This document shows positions 1 through 7,943 of a stretch of 64,000 nucleotides of DNA, one piece after another. Source of the stretch: Flavobacterium sp. TAB 87 (GTDB lineage: Bacteria > Bacteroidota > Bacteroidia > Flavobacteriales > Flavobacteriaceae); contig NZ_LLWK01000038.1 in the NCBI RefSeq assembly GCF_001529295.1, forward strand, positions 620,001-684,000, read 5' to 3'. Each line of letters starts with the position of its first letter. Positions within the stretch are counted from its first letter, which is position 1. A program made the position numbers and the translations under genes. Under the pieces are notes generated by a model. The model was not told the origin of the DNA. It searched no databases and saw only the letters and a program-made list of their open reading frames with translations.

Positions 1-416
1 CTTGTAAAACCAGGAAGAATGGTTCTTTTTACATTTATAATGTCGCCTGCTTGTACGATTACAGGTGTAATTGATTGGTAATCCAGCGCAGCTTGAGAGA
101 AGGTATGTACGCCAGAATAGCTTGTATTTGCAGTGGTATTAATCACTTCCATAGTGTAGCCGCCGGTGTAGGAGCTAGGATTTTGATAGCCAATAGTGCA
201 AATTTCACCATCCGCATTAATCTGAATCGAATACTCATGTGTTGCCAAATCCATCGTTACTTGATCGACGTAGCCATTCGCTGTAGAAAATGCGCTGTTG
301 ATTAATGTAGCAGTGTAAGCAGTATCACAAACATTATTGGTTGGGTCGTTGTCATCGTCGCAGCTAATTATCGAAATAGCTGCCAGACATAATACAAGAG
401 TTTTAAGTGTTTTCAT
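1..416 (-). CDS. Surface-type lipoprotein, C-terminus cut by window edge
   Basis: Reading the minus strand from the ATG at 414-416 gives an open frame of 138 codons that runs off the left edge without a stop. The product begins MKTLKTLVLCLAAISIISC: a short basic start, a hydrophobic core and a Cys at residue 19, which is a lipoprotein signal. The residues after the Cys are DDDND, an acidic stretch like the export signal that sends Bacteroidota lipoproteins to the cell surface. The remainder is rich in Thr, Ser, Tyr and Asn, as in extracellular beta-sandwich proteins; I recognise no family. The gene has its own upstream promoter-like pair (431-472), shared with the next minus-strand gene, so it may be controlled by the sigma factor at 910. 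It could be a member of a short uncharacterised lipoprotein family; function unknown. Confidence 0.8.
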   Translation of the reverse strand, partial: MKTLKTLVLCLAAISIISCDDDNDPTNNVCDTAYTATLINSAFSTANGYVDQVTMDLATHEYSIQINADGEICTIGYQNPSSYTGGYTMEVINTTANTSYSGVHTFSQAALDYQSITPVIVQAGDIINVKRTILPGFT

Positions 417-430
417 GATTTGTAATTTAA

Positions 431-472
431 GGTTGTACTAACAGATGGGATGAGTAATGTAATTGTTACCCC
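431..472 (-). promoter_or_regulatory. Two-block promoter-like motif, copy A
   Basis: On the minus strand GGTAACAATT (461-470, preceded by further G) is followed after exactly 22 nt by GTACAACC (431-438), 14 nt before the ATG at 416. The same pair with the same spacing lies upstream of the 483-782 gene. It does not match the TTG/TAnnTTTG housekeeping promoter, and the neighbouring sigma factor at 910 is the obvious candidate reader. Confidence 0.55.
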
Positions 473-482
473 ATTTTTTAAT

Positions 483-782
483 TTATTTTGAAAAACATTT
501 TTCTTCAAAGACATTTCCGTCTTCGTCGACGGCTACTAAAATGTCTTTTTTTTGATGTGCCGTGATAATTTCGTAAAACCAAACCACAGACCAAAACCCC
601 AAAGTGGATAAAGTCATTAGTATATGAAAGGTGTAATCAATTTGCTTTTTCTTTCGAGATAAAACCACATAAGGTAATTTGTCATTTTGCTCTATGATCA
701 CAAATCCGTTTCTAATTTTACTAGAAAGTGCTTGTTGAAATTTGTCAAAACTGCTGATCGAGGTAAATTGGTAGCTTTCCAT
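483..782 (-). CDS. Small membrane protein, unknown function
   Basis: A 99-residue protein with no family I recognise. Residues about 1-45 are polar; about 50-70 form one strongly hydrophobic segment (FHILMTLSTLGFWSVVWFY), and the tail after it ends in an acidic, Lys-containing stretch. It is probably anchored in the inner membrane by this single helix. The gene is transcribed towards the partial lipoprotein gene but is separated from it by that gene's own promoter motif. Upstream of its start lies copy B of the two-block motif, and the divergent gene is an ECF-like sigma factor. The shared motif suggests that this protein and the lipoprotein belong to one small regulon. Function cannot be assigned. 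Confidence 0.7.
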   Translation of the reverse strand: MESYQFTSISSFDKFQQALSSKIRNGFVIIEQNDKLPYVVLSRKKKQIDYTFHILMTLSTLGFWSVVWFYEIITAHQKKDILVAVDEDGNVFEEKCFSK

Positions 783-812
783 TTTTTTGTAATTTTAAAT
801 TGATAATCAGAT

Positions 813-853
813 GGTTGTACCAGTATATCAATTCGGTTCAGAAATTGTTACCC
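813..853 (-). promoter_or_regulatory. Two-block promoter-like motif, copy B
   Basis: Minus strand: GGGTAACAATT (843-853), 22 nt, GTACAACC (813-820), then 30 nt to the ATG at 782. Both blocks and the spacing equal copy A at 431-472. In both cases the bases just before the start codon read AAATTACAAA instead of a purine-rich ribosome site. Confidence 0.55.
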
Positions 854-909
854 TTTAAGAATGAATTAAGTGTAGATTCTTTTTTTTACATTCGTATATA
901 ATTTTTAAT

Positions 910-1494
910 ATGGCAAATAGCACAATTCATCCCGACCAAATGTATATTGAAGGACTTGCAGAGAATAATTCGGCAATTATTCAATCTATTTATAAAAAGT
1001 TTGTTCCTAAAGTGGTGTCATACATCAGGAATAATTCGGGAGATGAAAATCAGGCGCAAGATGTGGTGCAAGAAATTATGATGTTGATGTTTAATCAGGC
1101 TAAAGCAAAAACGTTGCAGCTGACTTGCCCCTTTGATGCGTACTTTTTTTTGTTGTGCAAAAGAAAATGGCTTAATGAATTGAAAAAGACAGGGAATAAA
1201 GGGGTAACAATTAATGAAGAAGTTGCATCTATAAATGAATCTGCATCCCTATTGGTCGAACAAGCAGAAGCATTTGACGAAAAACAGCAACTTTTTGATG
1301 CCATGTTTCAAAAGTTAGGAGATAAATGCCAAGAGTTGTTGAAGTTAAGTTTCACTATGAAATCAATGGAGGAAGTAGCTGAGAAGTTACATGTCACTTA
1401 CGGCTATGTCCGTAAGAAAAAATCGCTGTGTATCGGTCAATTAACACAATGGATTCGGGAATCTAAAAACTTTAAATCGCTAAAAAACAACTAG
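910..1494 (+). CDS. RNA polymerase sigma factor, ECF-like sigma-70 family
   Basis: A 194-residue protein of ECF sigma size. Residues about 20-90 look like region 2: after SIYKKFVPKVVSYIRN comes an acidic segment with DVVQEIMMLMF, the usual core-binding helix, and then the Phe/Trp/Lys-rich promoter-melting segment near KRKWLNELKK. Residues about 125-180 look like region 4, with a helix-turn-helix around MEEVAEKLHVTYGYVRKKK. It directs RNA polymerase to a small set of promoters. The stop codon is 2 nt before the next start, so it is co-transcribed with the TPR membrane protein, which is placed where an anti-sigma factor is expected. Divergent minus-strand genes carry an unusual shared promoter motif and are its likely targets. 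The family is clear; the specificity is inferred. Confidence 0.85.
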   Translation: MANSTIHPDQMYIEGLAENNSAIIQSIYKKFVPKVVSYIRNNSGDENQAQDVVQEIMMLMFNQAKAKTLQLTCPFDAYFFLLCKRKWLNELKKTGNKGVTINEEVASINESASLLVEQAEAFDEKQQLFDAMFQKLGDKCQELLKLSFTMKSMEEVAEKLHVTYGYVRKKKSLCIGQLTQWIRESKNFKSLKNN

Positions 1495-1496
1495 TC

Positions 1497-2222
1497 ATGA
1501 ACGAAGAGAAATACACACAGTTTGATCATTACCTTCAAAATGAAATGACGGTTGAAGAACGCATTCGCTTTGAAGGTGAAGTAGCGACGAATGAAGTTTT
1601 AGCATCCGAATTGGAAAGTTTTAAAGAAATGAATGTTCAGTTAAAACATAAATTTGGAATAGCAGAAGAACGCGAAGCGTTTAAAGAAAACGTAAAATGC
1701 ATAGCTGAAAGTCATTTTAATTCTAAAAAACCAAAAGTGATTAGCATTAAACCTTGGTTGTATGCCGCTGCGGCTTCGGTAGTTGTTGTATTTGGACTGT
1801 TTTTTTTCAATCAAAATGCGAATCCAAATTTTGACGATTTTAATCGGCACGAACAGGCTTCCTTTACAGAAAGAAGTGAGAGCAGTGCCAAATTAAAACA
1901 AGCCGAACAAGCTTTTAATACGAAAGATTACAAGAAGGCAATTCCTGTTTTTGAAACAATATTAAAAGAGAAAAGCTCTGCTGAGATTCAATATTTTTAT
2001 GGCGTTGCATTGTTGCAAGAAAATGAGTTTATCAAAGCCGAAGCTGTTTTTACAGCATTGCAATCGGGAACTTCTGTGTATAAAAATAAAGCAACTTGGC
2101 AGTTAGCTTTATCCAAATTAAAACAAAAAGACTATCAAACGTGCAAAGAAATTTTGGTTACAATACCACGCGATTATGAAAACCAAAAGCAAGTTCAGCA
2201 CTTGCTAAAGGAATTAAACTAA
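1497..2222 (+). CDS. TPR-containing membrane protein, probable anti-sigma partner
   Basis: A 241-residue protein in three parts. The N-terminal 80 residues are polar and charged (EKYTQFDHYLQNEMTVEER), like the cytoplasmic sigma-binding part of Bacteroidota anti-sigma proteins. A single transmembrane helix lies at about 84-105 (YAAAASVVVVFGLFFF). The part beyond the membrane, about 125-240, contains tetratricopeptide-like helices (LKQAEQAFNTKDYKKAIPVFE and following), suited to protein contacts. The gene starts 2 nt after the sigma factor stop, so translation is probably coupled. By position and topology it should hold the sigma factor inactive and sense a partner on the periplasmic side. No classical Cys/His zinc motif is visible in the N-terminus, so the anti-sigma role rests on context. 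Confidence 0.7.
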   Translation: MNEEKYTQFDHYLQNEMTVEERIRFEGEVATNEVLASELESFKEMNVQLKHKFGIAEEREAFKENVKCIAESHFNSKKPKVISIKPWLYAAAASVVVVFGLFFFNQNANPNFDDFNRHEQASFTERSESSAKLKQAEQAFNTKDYKKAIPVFETILKEKSSAEIQYFYGVALLQENEFIKAEAVFTALQSGTSVYKNKATWQLALSKLKQKDYQTCKEILVTIPRDYENQKQVQHLLKELN

Positions 2223-2223
2223 G

Positions 2224-2310
2224 AAAGTTCTCACAGAATTTAAATTTTTATTTGAATACAGATTCGCAACATTTTAGTATGTTACGAATCTTTTCTGTTT
2301 GGAGAACTTT
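2224..2310 (+). terminator. Nested two-stem terminator structure
   Basis: An inner hairpin pairs AGATTCG (2260-2266) with CGAATCT (2285-2291) and AACAT with ATGTT, followed by TTTT. An outer stem encloses it: AAAGTTCTC (2224-2232) with GAGAACTTT (2302-2310), and ACAGAA (2233-2238) with TTCTGT (2293-2298). The element starts right after the stop of the TPR protein and ends that operon. Confidence 0.65.
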
Positions 2311-2368
2311 TATAAAATTTTCTTTTTAACAATATTGTGGTAATTTTGCTTTTTTTAAAACAATACGT

Positions 2369-3148
2369 TTGAATTCAACTACAATTATTACCGATACACA
2401 TACACATTTATATTCAGAGGAATTTGCTGAAGATCGAAACGAAATGATTCAGCGCGCTATAAACGCGGGTGTTTCTCGTTTTTTTATACCGGCAATTGAC
2501 TCTGCAACTACGCAAGCCATGTACAATTTGGAGCAAGATTTTCCAGAAAACATTTTTTTAATGATCGGATTACATCCAACTCATGTAAAAGAAAATTTTG
2601 AAGAAGAATTAAATCATGTGACAAAAGAACTTGCAAGACGAAAATTTTACGGTATTGGCGAAATTGGTATCGATTTATACTGGGACAAAACGACTTTAGA
2701 CATTCAGAAAGCAGCTTTTAAAACGCAAATTCAATTGGCGAAGCACTATAAATTACCAATCGTAATTCATTGTCGTGATGCTTTTGATGAAGTTTTTGAA
2801 GTGTTGGAATCTGAAAAATCGACAGACTTATTCGGAATTTTTCATTGCTTTTCAGGAACGTACGAACAAGCGTTGCAAGCGATTTCGTACAACATGAAAC
2901 TAGGAATAGGTGGCGTTGTTACCTTTAAAAATGGTAAAATAGATCAGTTTTTAAAGCAAATTGATTTATGTCATATTGTGTTAGAAACAGATTCACCATA
3001 TTTGGCACCAGTTCCCTTTCGCGGTAAGCGAAATGAGAGTAGTTATATTGTTAATGTCGTTGCGAAATTAGCCGAAATTTATGGCCTTTCAGAAATGGAG
3101 ATTAGCGCTGCGACCACTCAGAACTCTAAAGACGTTTTTGGGATTTAA
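2369..3148 (+). CDS. tatD: TatD family metal-dependent DNase
   Basis: A 259-residue TIM-barrel hydrolase, of usual length for TatD. Metal ligands appear in order: DTHTHL (residues 9-14), GEIGID (about 109-114), HCRDAF (about 144), HCFSG (about 169) and ETDSPY (about 213). TatD proteins are 3'-5' DNases/RNases acting in the cytoplasm on damaged or single-stranded ends. The only start in front of the essential N-terminal metal motif is TTG at 2369; the next Met is residue 26, beyond it. A -7 element TAATTTTG (2341-2348) stands 21 nt before this TTG, which supports the non-ATG start. The gene appears monocistronic, lying between the nested terminator and the acyltransferase gene. Confidence 0.88.
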   Translation: MNSTTIITDTHTHLYSEEFAEDRNEMIQRAINAGVSRFFIPAIDSATTQAMYNLEQDFPENIFLMIGLHPTHVKENFEEELNHVTKELARRKFYGIGEIGIDLYWDKTTLDIQKAAFKTQIQLAKHYKLPIVIHCRDAFDEVFEVLESEKSTDLFGIFHCFSGTYEQALQAISYNMKLGIGGVVTFKNGKIDQFLKQIDLCHIVLETDSPYLAPVPFRGKRNESSYIVNVVAKLAEIYGLSEMEISAATTQNSKDVFGI

Positions 3149-3212
3149 TACTCAAACATTAGTTTTTTGGTTTTTTTTTTGTTCATTTGTCCACTTTAAA
3201 TAAAATTTAGTA

Positions 3213-4349
3213 ATGCATAGATTTGACGCCATTCGGCCTTTTCACGATTCAGAAATAAACGAGGTGCTCCAAAAAGCCGCGAATCATCCCATCTTAAAAG
3301 CGATGATGAATTTCTCTTTTCCAGAATTGAAAGACGACGAATGGAAAGAGCAATTGAAAAGAACCCATTCGATACGTGATTTTCAATGCAATTTCATATA
3401 CCAAACCATTCAAAAAATATTAGATAAAAGTTCGGAAGGACTAACGACTTCAGGTTTTGAAAAGTTAGAAAAAGACGAATCATACCTATTTATTTCGAAC
3501 CATCGTGATATTTTATTAGACACGACTTTATTAAACGTATGTCTATATGAGCATAAATTGGTAATGACGGCGTCGGCAATAGGGGATAATTTGGTCAAAA
3601 AGCCATTTTTGAACACGTTGGCAAAACTAAATCGTAACTTTTTAGTTTTAAGAGGTTTGTCTCCGAGAGAGATGTTGCAAAGCTCTAAACTACTATCTGA
3701 ATATATAGGACATTTATTGTTTCATGAAAATCGTTCGGTTTGGATCGCTCAACGCGAAGGGAGAACGAAAGACGGAAATGACGAAACTAATCCAGGTGTT
3801 TTAAAAATGATCGGAATGGGTTCTGACGAAGCTAATTTAATGGATTATTTTAAGAAATTAAAAATTGTTCCTGTATCAATTTCATACGAATACGACCCAA
3901 CCGATGCCATGAAAATGCCGCAATTAATGGCAGAAGCCAATAATGAGGTGTATATAAAAGATAAAAATGAAGACTTCATGAATATCATGAGTGGTATGAT
4001 GGGGCCTAAAAAGAGAATTCACATGCAAGTGGGTTCGATTCTGGATGCCGAAATTGATAAAATTGGTAAAGCCAACGATAATGTGAACAAGCAAATTCAA
4101 GCTTTGGCGCAAGTAATTGATGATTCAATTATTAAGAACTATCAATTGTGGCCAACCAACTTTATTGCCTACGACATTAAATTTAAGACCAATAAGTTTG
4201 CTCATAAATATCAAGAAAAGGAACGCTCGCTTTTTGAACGTCGTATGGAAATGAGAATTGATACGGCAAATGAGGTGGCTATACAAGGATTTTTGGCGAT
4301 GTATGCCAATCCTGTGGTCAATAAATTAAAATACTACGATGAGCTGTAA
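3213..4349 (+). CDS. PlsC-like glycerolipid acyltransferase
   Basis: A 378-residue protein with an acyltransferase core. The catalytic motif is NHRDILLD at 96-103, followed by a region around REGRTKDGNDETNPG (about 182-196) that corresponds to the glycerol-phosphate binding block of the family. It probably transfers an acyl chain to a lysophospholipid or a related lipid at the inner membrane. Two things are unusual: the motif reads H-R-D with the distal Asp one residue further away than in the standard HX4D, and the protein is longer than typical PlsC (about 240-260), with extra sequence on both sides. Its 3' end overlaps the asparaginase gene by 11 nt, so the two are probably translated together, although no functional link is obvious. 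Confidence 0.75.
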   Translation: MHRFDAIRPFHDSEINEVLQKAANHPILKAMMNFSFPELKDDEWKEQLKRTHSIRDFQCNFIYQTIQKILDKSSEGLTTSGFEKLEKDESYLFISNHRDILLDTTLLNVCLYEHKLVMTASAIGDNLVKKPFLNTLAKLNRNFLVLRGLSPREMLQSSKLLSEYIGHLLFHENRSVWIAQREGRTKDGNDETNPGVLKMIGMGSDEANLMDYFKKLKIVPVSISYEYDPTDAMKMPQLMAEANNEVYIKDKNEDFMNIMSGMMGPKKRIHMQVGSILDAEIDKIGKANDNVNKQIQALAQVIDDSIIKNYQLWPTNFIAYDIKFKTNKFAHKYQEKERSLFERRMEMRIDTANEVAIQGFLAMYANPVVNKLKYYDEL

Positions 4350-5370
4350 GTCCAAAATTCTTTTACTATATACTGGTGGTACCATCGGTATGAGCAAAGA
4401 TTTTGAAACAGGTGCCTTGAAGGCTTTCAACTTCAATAAGTTACTTAAAAGTATTCCTGAACTCAAGCAATTGGATTGCGAAATTGAAACAGTTTCGTTT
4501 GACGAACCAATTGACTCGTCGAATATGGATCCCGAAAAATGGATTCGAATTGCAACCAGTATTCAAGATAATTATCAAGACTTTGATGGTTTTGTAGTAT
4601 TGCACGGTTCAGATACCATGTCTTATTCGGCCTCGGCATTGAGTTTTATGTTAGAAAATTTAAACAAGCCAGTTATTTTTACGGGTTCACAATTGCCTAT
4701 TGGAGATTTGCGCACCGACGCTAAAGAAAACTTGATAACAGCCATTCAAATTGCCTCTTTGCAAGAAAATGGAGAACCACTTTTGCGTGAAGTATGTTTG
4801 TATTTTGAATATAAATTATACCGCGGCAATCGAACTACTAAGACAAATGCAGAACATTTTCAGGCGTTTGCTTCACCAAATTATCCGCATTTGGTCGAAT
4901 CTGGAGTAAATCTGACTTTAAACAAAAACTTATTTTTAAAAGGAAGCGGTCAGTCAGAGTTGCTTGTGCACACGGCCTTAGACAATCGTGTTGTGATTAT
5001 TAAAATGTTTCCAGGAATAAGCGAAACGGTGTTAGCTGCAATTTTGGCTATTCCAGATTTAAAAGGAATTGTTTTAGAAACCTATGGAGCAGGAAATGCA
5101 CCAACCGAAAATTGGTTTTTAGCTTTAATAAAAAAAGCGATCGACAGCGGCTTGCCTGTTGTCAACGTAACCCAATGTTCGGGCGGAAGTGTTGATATGG
5201 GTAAATACGAAACCAGTACGGGTTTAAAGAATTTAGGTGTTATTTCGGGAAAAGACATTACAACAGAAGCTGCAATTACAAAACTAATGTATTTGTTGGG
5301 TCATAAAATAGAAGTAGAAAATTTTAAAACTGTCTTTGAAACTGCACTTCGAGGCGAAATTTCTCTTTAG
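4339..5370 (+). CDS. ansA: Type I L-asparaginase
   Basis: A 343-residue asparaginase. The N-terminal signature TGGTIGM (12-18) carries the nucleophilic Thr, and HGSDTM (89-94) supplies the second Thr-Asp pair of the active site. It hydrolyses L-asparagine to aspartate and ammonia. No signal peptide precedes the first motif, as expected for the cytoplasmic type I (AnsA) enzyme rather than the secreted type II. The start codon lies inside the acyltransferase gene, in another frame, with an 11-nt overlap. Asparaginases of this kind can also act on D-asparagine or other amides, which the sequence does not decide. Confidence 0.9.
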   Translation: MSCKSKILLLYTGGTIGMSKDFETGALKAFNFNKLLKSIPELKQLDCEIETVSFDEPIDSSNMDPEKWIRIATSIQDNYQDFDGFVVLHGSDTMSYSASALSFMLENLNKPVIFTGSQLPIGDLRTDAKENLITAIQIASLQENGEPLLREVCLYFEYKLYRGNRTTKTNAEHFQAFASPNYPHLVESGVNLTLNKNLFLKGSGQSELLVHTALDNRVVIIKMFPGISETVLAAILAIPDLKGIVLETYGAGNAPTENWFLALIKKAIDSGLPVVNVTQCSGGSVDMGKYETSTGLKNLGVISGKDITTEAAITKLMYLLGHKIEVENFKTVFETALRGEISL

Positions 5371-5524
5371 CTCATTTTGTGTAAATTGTTATAAGCACTT
5401 AACCTTAAAAGATTTTTGAATGTATTTCAGTATTCAATCTCTTTCGTTTACTTCTGTGTCAAAATCCATAATTTCGTCACTCCGACAAAGGATTGATTTT
5501 TCATAAATTGTTCGTAATCTAAAA

Positions 5525-6755
5525 TTAATTTTTATAGGTAATTGGACACATCGTTACTTTTTCTACTTTTTTATGACTCTTGTAATACACATAAAAAGCA
5601 ACAGAAATTAGACAGATAATCCCTTGCGAAGCTACTGTAGTTCTTGTTTCTATAAAATGTGAAATATAACCAATAACTAGACTTCCCACCGGAATCATTC
5701 CTTGATATGCCATCATATAATAACTAATACTTCGGGAACGCATGCGAGGCGAACTGCTGGTTTGCACATAAATATAGATAAGACGTTTGCCCCATCATTC
5801 CAATTCCGCTTAAAACCATACAGATAAGAGCTAAAACGAGACTGTCGGATAAAGCAAGCACCAAAATACTTATACCAAGTAAAATACTAGCACCAATCAT
5901 GATTTTATCGATGTTTGCAGATGATTTTAGATTGGCTAGATAAATGGCTGAAACAATGGAGCCAATTCCAGCAGCGCTTTCAAACCAACTAAAAGTTTGC
6001 GCATTGCCGTTAAAAATATCCTTCGCAAAAACCGGCATTAAGGTGTTAAAAGAAATTACAAATAAGCTACTGCAGGTCAACATCAGCAGCATTTTTGCCA
6101 TCTGACTTTCGTTTTTAACGTAGTCGATACCTTCCATAAAATCATCCATCATATTTAACTTATCCGTTGGCTTAGTGAACGGTTTAATTTTCATTAAAAT
6201 CAACGAAGTAAGGACCGGAATATAACTCAAGAAATTCCCTATAAAACAAATATCTTCCCCGTATTGATGCAAAATTATACCCGCCAAAGCGGGACCTGCG
6301 ATTCGAGCAAAGTTGGTCAATGTTGAGTTTAAGGCTACTGCATTGTGCAAATCTTCGGCATTGTCAACTAAATCTACCATCATGGTTTGGCGACACGTCA
6401 TGTCAAAGGCATTAATGATTCCTTGTATAAGACTTAATGCTAAAATAAAGGTGATGTTGTAAATTTTGAGATAGATTAAAACGGCTAGAACTCCAGCTTG
6501 CAACATGGCTAAGGATTGTAAAATAATCATGCTACGGTGTCTGTTGTAACGACCAATAATGCTTCCGGCTAATGGTGCTAAAAATAAAGAAGGAATCATG
6601 CTCAAAAATGTTGCCAGCCCCAACAGAAATACCGAACCCGTAATGCTGTAAACCATCCAACTTACTGCCGTTTTTTGCAGCCATGTACCCACTACTGATA
6701 CAGATTGTCCATAGAAAAAGAGTTTGAAATTTGGAGAGCGTAGCGCTTTAAACAT
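5525..6755 (-). pseudogene. MFS exporter (EntS-like) split by a frameshift
   Basis: Two overlapping minus-strand frames together make one MFS transporter of about 420 residues. The first (from the ATG at 6755) encodes the N-terminal ten or so helices, starting MFKALRSPNFKLFFYG, and fails at 5724 after GQTSYLYLCANQQ. The second frame continues with VQTSSSPRMRSRSISYYMM and ends at 5525. In intact relatives these join as a loop ending in an R-G/S-R-V/S motif before the last two helices. The shift lies within about 5765-5800, in an AT-rich run, and equals +1 or -2 nt. Either the gene is inactive or there is a sequencing error. The family (MFS_3, enterobactin-exporter-like) exports small molecules. 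The divergent LysR gene probably regulates it. Confidence 0.8.
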
Positions 6756-6845
6756 AGCTATTTTTGTTTGATACAAAGTTCGGAATTATAATATCATTAC
6801 AAAAATTACTAATTTTACTGATAATGATTATCCAAACTTATTAAT

Positions 6846-7724
6846 ATGGAATTGTTTCAATTGCGCTATTTTGTGGCTTTGGCAGATGTGTTGCATTTTA
6901 CAAAAGCGGCAGAGGCCTGTTTTGTTACACAATCTGGGCTCTCGCAACAAATAAAAAAACTAGAAGAAGAATTGGCCATGTCTCTATTTTTGAGAATTGG
7001 TAAAAAAGTACAGCTGACCGAAGCAGGTTCTGTTTTCTTAAAACATGCCAAACGTATTCTGGAAGATGTAGAATCGGGTAAGCAAGCTATCGATGACTTG
7101 AGTAATTTAATTGGTGGTGAATTGCGTATAGGAGTGACCTATATTTTTGGTTTACTAGTACTGCCTGTCGTGGAATTATTTGCAAATAAATATCCCGATT
7201 TAAAAATTATTGTGGAGTATGGAGCTACCGAACCGTTGCAAGAGAAATTGCTTAAAAATGAACTCGATTTGGTTTTGGTAATTTCTAATTATGAGATTGA
7301 ATTGCCCATGCAAAAAATCCCACTATTTACTTCAAAGTTGGTAATGGCCGTTTCTAAAACGAATGATATGGCTAAGATGAAAAGCATTTCGTTTAAAAAA
7401 TTACAAGACATTCCGTTAATTTTGCCTTCTAAAGGATTTAATTCGAGGGAGTTTTTGGATGTTTTATTTGCAAAGAATAAAATCAGCCCGAAAATTCCGA
7501 TTGAATTAAATGCCATTCATGCCTTGTTGCAAATTATAGAGAATAGTGATTGGGCGACAATTGTAACCGAAAAAGCATTAAAGGGTTGGCACGGACTTCA
7601 AGCCATTGAATTGACAGGAGTTAAAACCGAACGGAAGTCGTATATCATTACTATTAAAAATGACTATCAAAAAAAAGCCATTGGTCTTTTTATCGATGCT
7701 TTTAGGAAATTGGTAGAAGCATAA
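6846..7724 (+). CDS. LysR family transcriptional regulator
   Basis: A 292-residue protein of typical LysR length. The N-terminus MELFQLRYFVALADVLHFTKAA leads into a winged helix-turn-helix at about residues 18-37 (TKAAEACFVTQSGLSQQIKKLE). The remainder is the two-lobed effector-binding domain, beginning near GGELRIGVTYIFG (about 95). LysR proteins bind near their own promoter and often control a divergent neighbour. Here the neighbour is the frameshifted MFS exporter, whose start is 90 nt away. The regulator itself is intact. The effector is unknown. Confidence 0.9.
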   Translation: MELFQLRYFVALADVLHFTKAAEACFVTQSGLSQQIKKLEEELAMSLFLRIGKKVQLTEAGSVFLKHAKRILEDVESGKQAIDDLSNLIGGELRIGVTYIFGLLVLPVVELFANKYPDLKIIVEYGATEPLQEKLLKNELDLVLVISNYEIELPMQKIPLFTSKLVMAVSKTNDMAKMKSISFKKLQDIPLILPSKGFNSREFLDVLFAKNKISPKIPIELNAIHALLQIIENSDWATIVTEKALKGWHGLQAIELTGVKTERKSYIITIKNDYQKKAIGLFIDAFRKLVEA

Positions 7725-7782
7725 ATATGCGCAGAATTTGTTTTTTTAATCGTTTTTTTTTGTGTTCTTTGCAGCCCATTAA

Positions 7783-7867
7783 AGAGAGGTGGCCGAGTGG
7801 CTGAAGGCGCACGCTTGGAAAGCGTGTATATGGCAACATATCGAGGGTTCGAATCCCTTTCTCTCTG
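7783..7867 (+). tRNA. tRNA-Ser(GGA)
   Basis: An 85-nt class II tRNA. The acceptor stem AGAGAGG (7783-7789) pairs with TCTCTCT (7860-7866), with discriminator G at 7867. The D-arm has GGCCGAGTGGCTGAAGGC. The anticodon stem CACGC/GCGTG holds a loop TTGGAAA with anticodon GGA. There is a long variable arm and the T-loop TTCGAAT. CCA is not encoded. Confidence 0.95.
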
Positions 7868-7880
7868 CGGTCAATTCTAT

Positions 7881-7916
7881 AAAAAACCTGTAAGTCATTT
7901 GATTTACAGGTTTTTT
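7881..7916 (+). terminator. Terminator after tRNA-Ser
   Basis: CCTGTAA (7887-7893) pairs with TTACAGG (7904-7910), flanked by A6 on the left and T7 on the right. It works in both directions and could also serve the convergent gene ending at 7944. Confidence 0.85.
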
Positions 7917-7943
7917 TGATTTAGAGAGATTCTCTTTTTTATA

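Noticed and set aside
1201..1212. GGGGTAACAATT inside the sigma factor gene, like the first block of the two-block promoter
   Set aside because: There is no GTACAACC at 22 nt and it lies within coding sequence.
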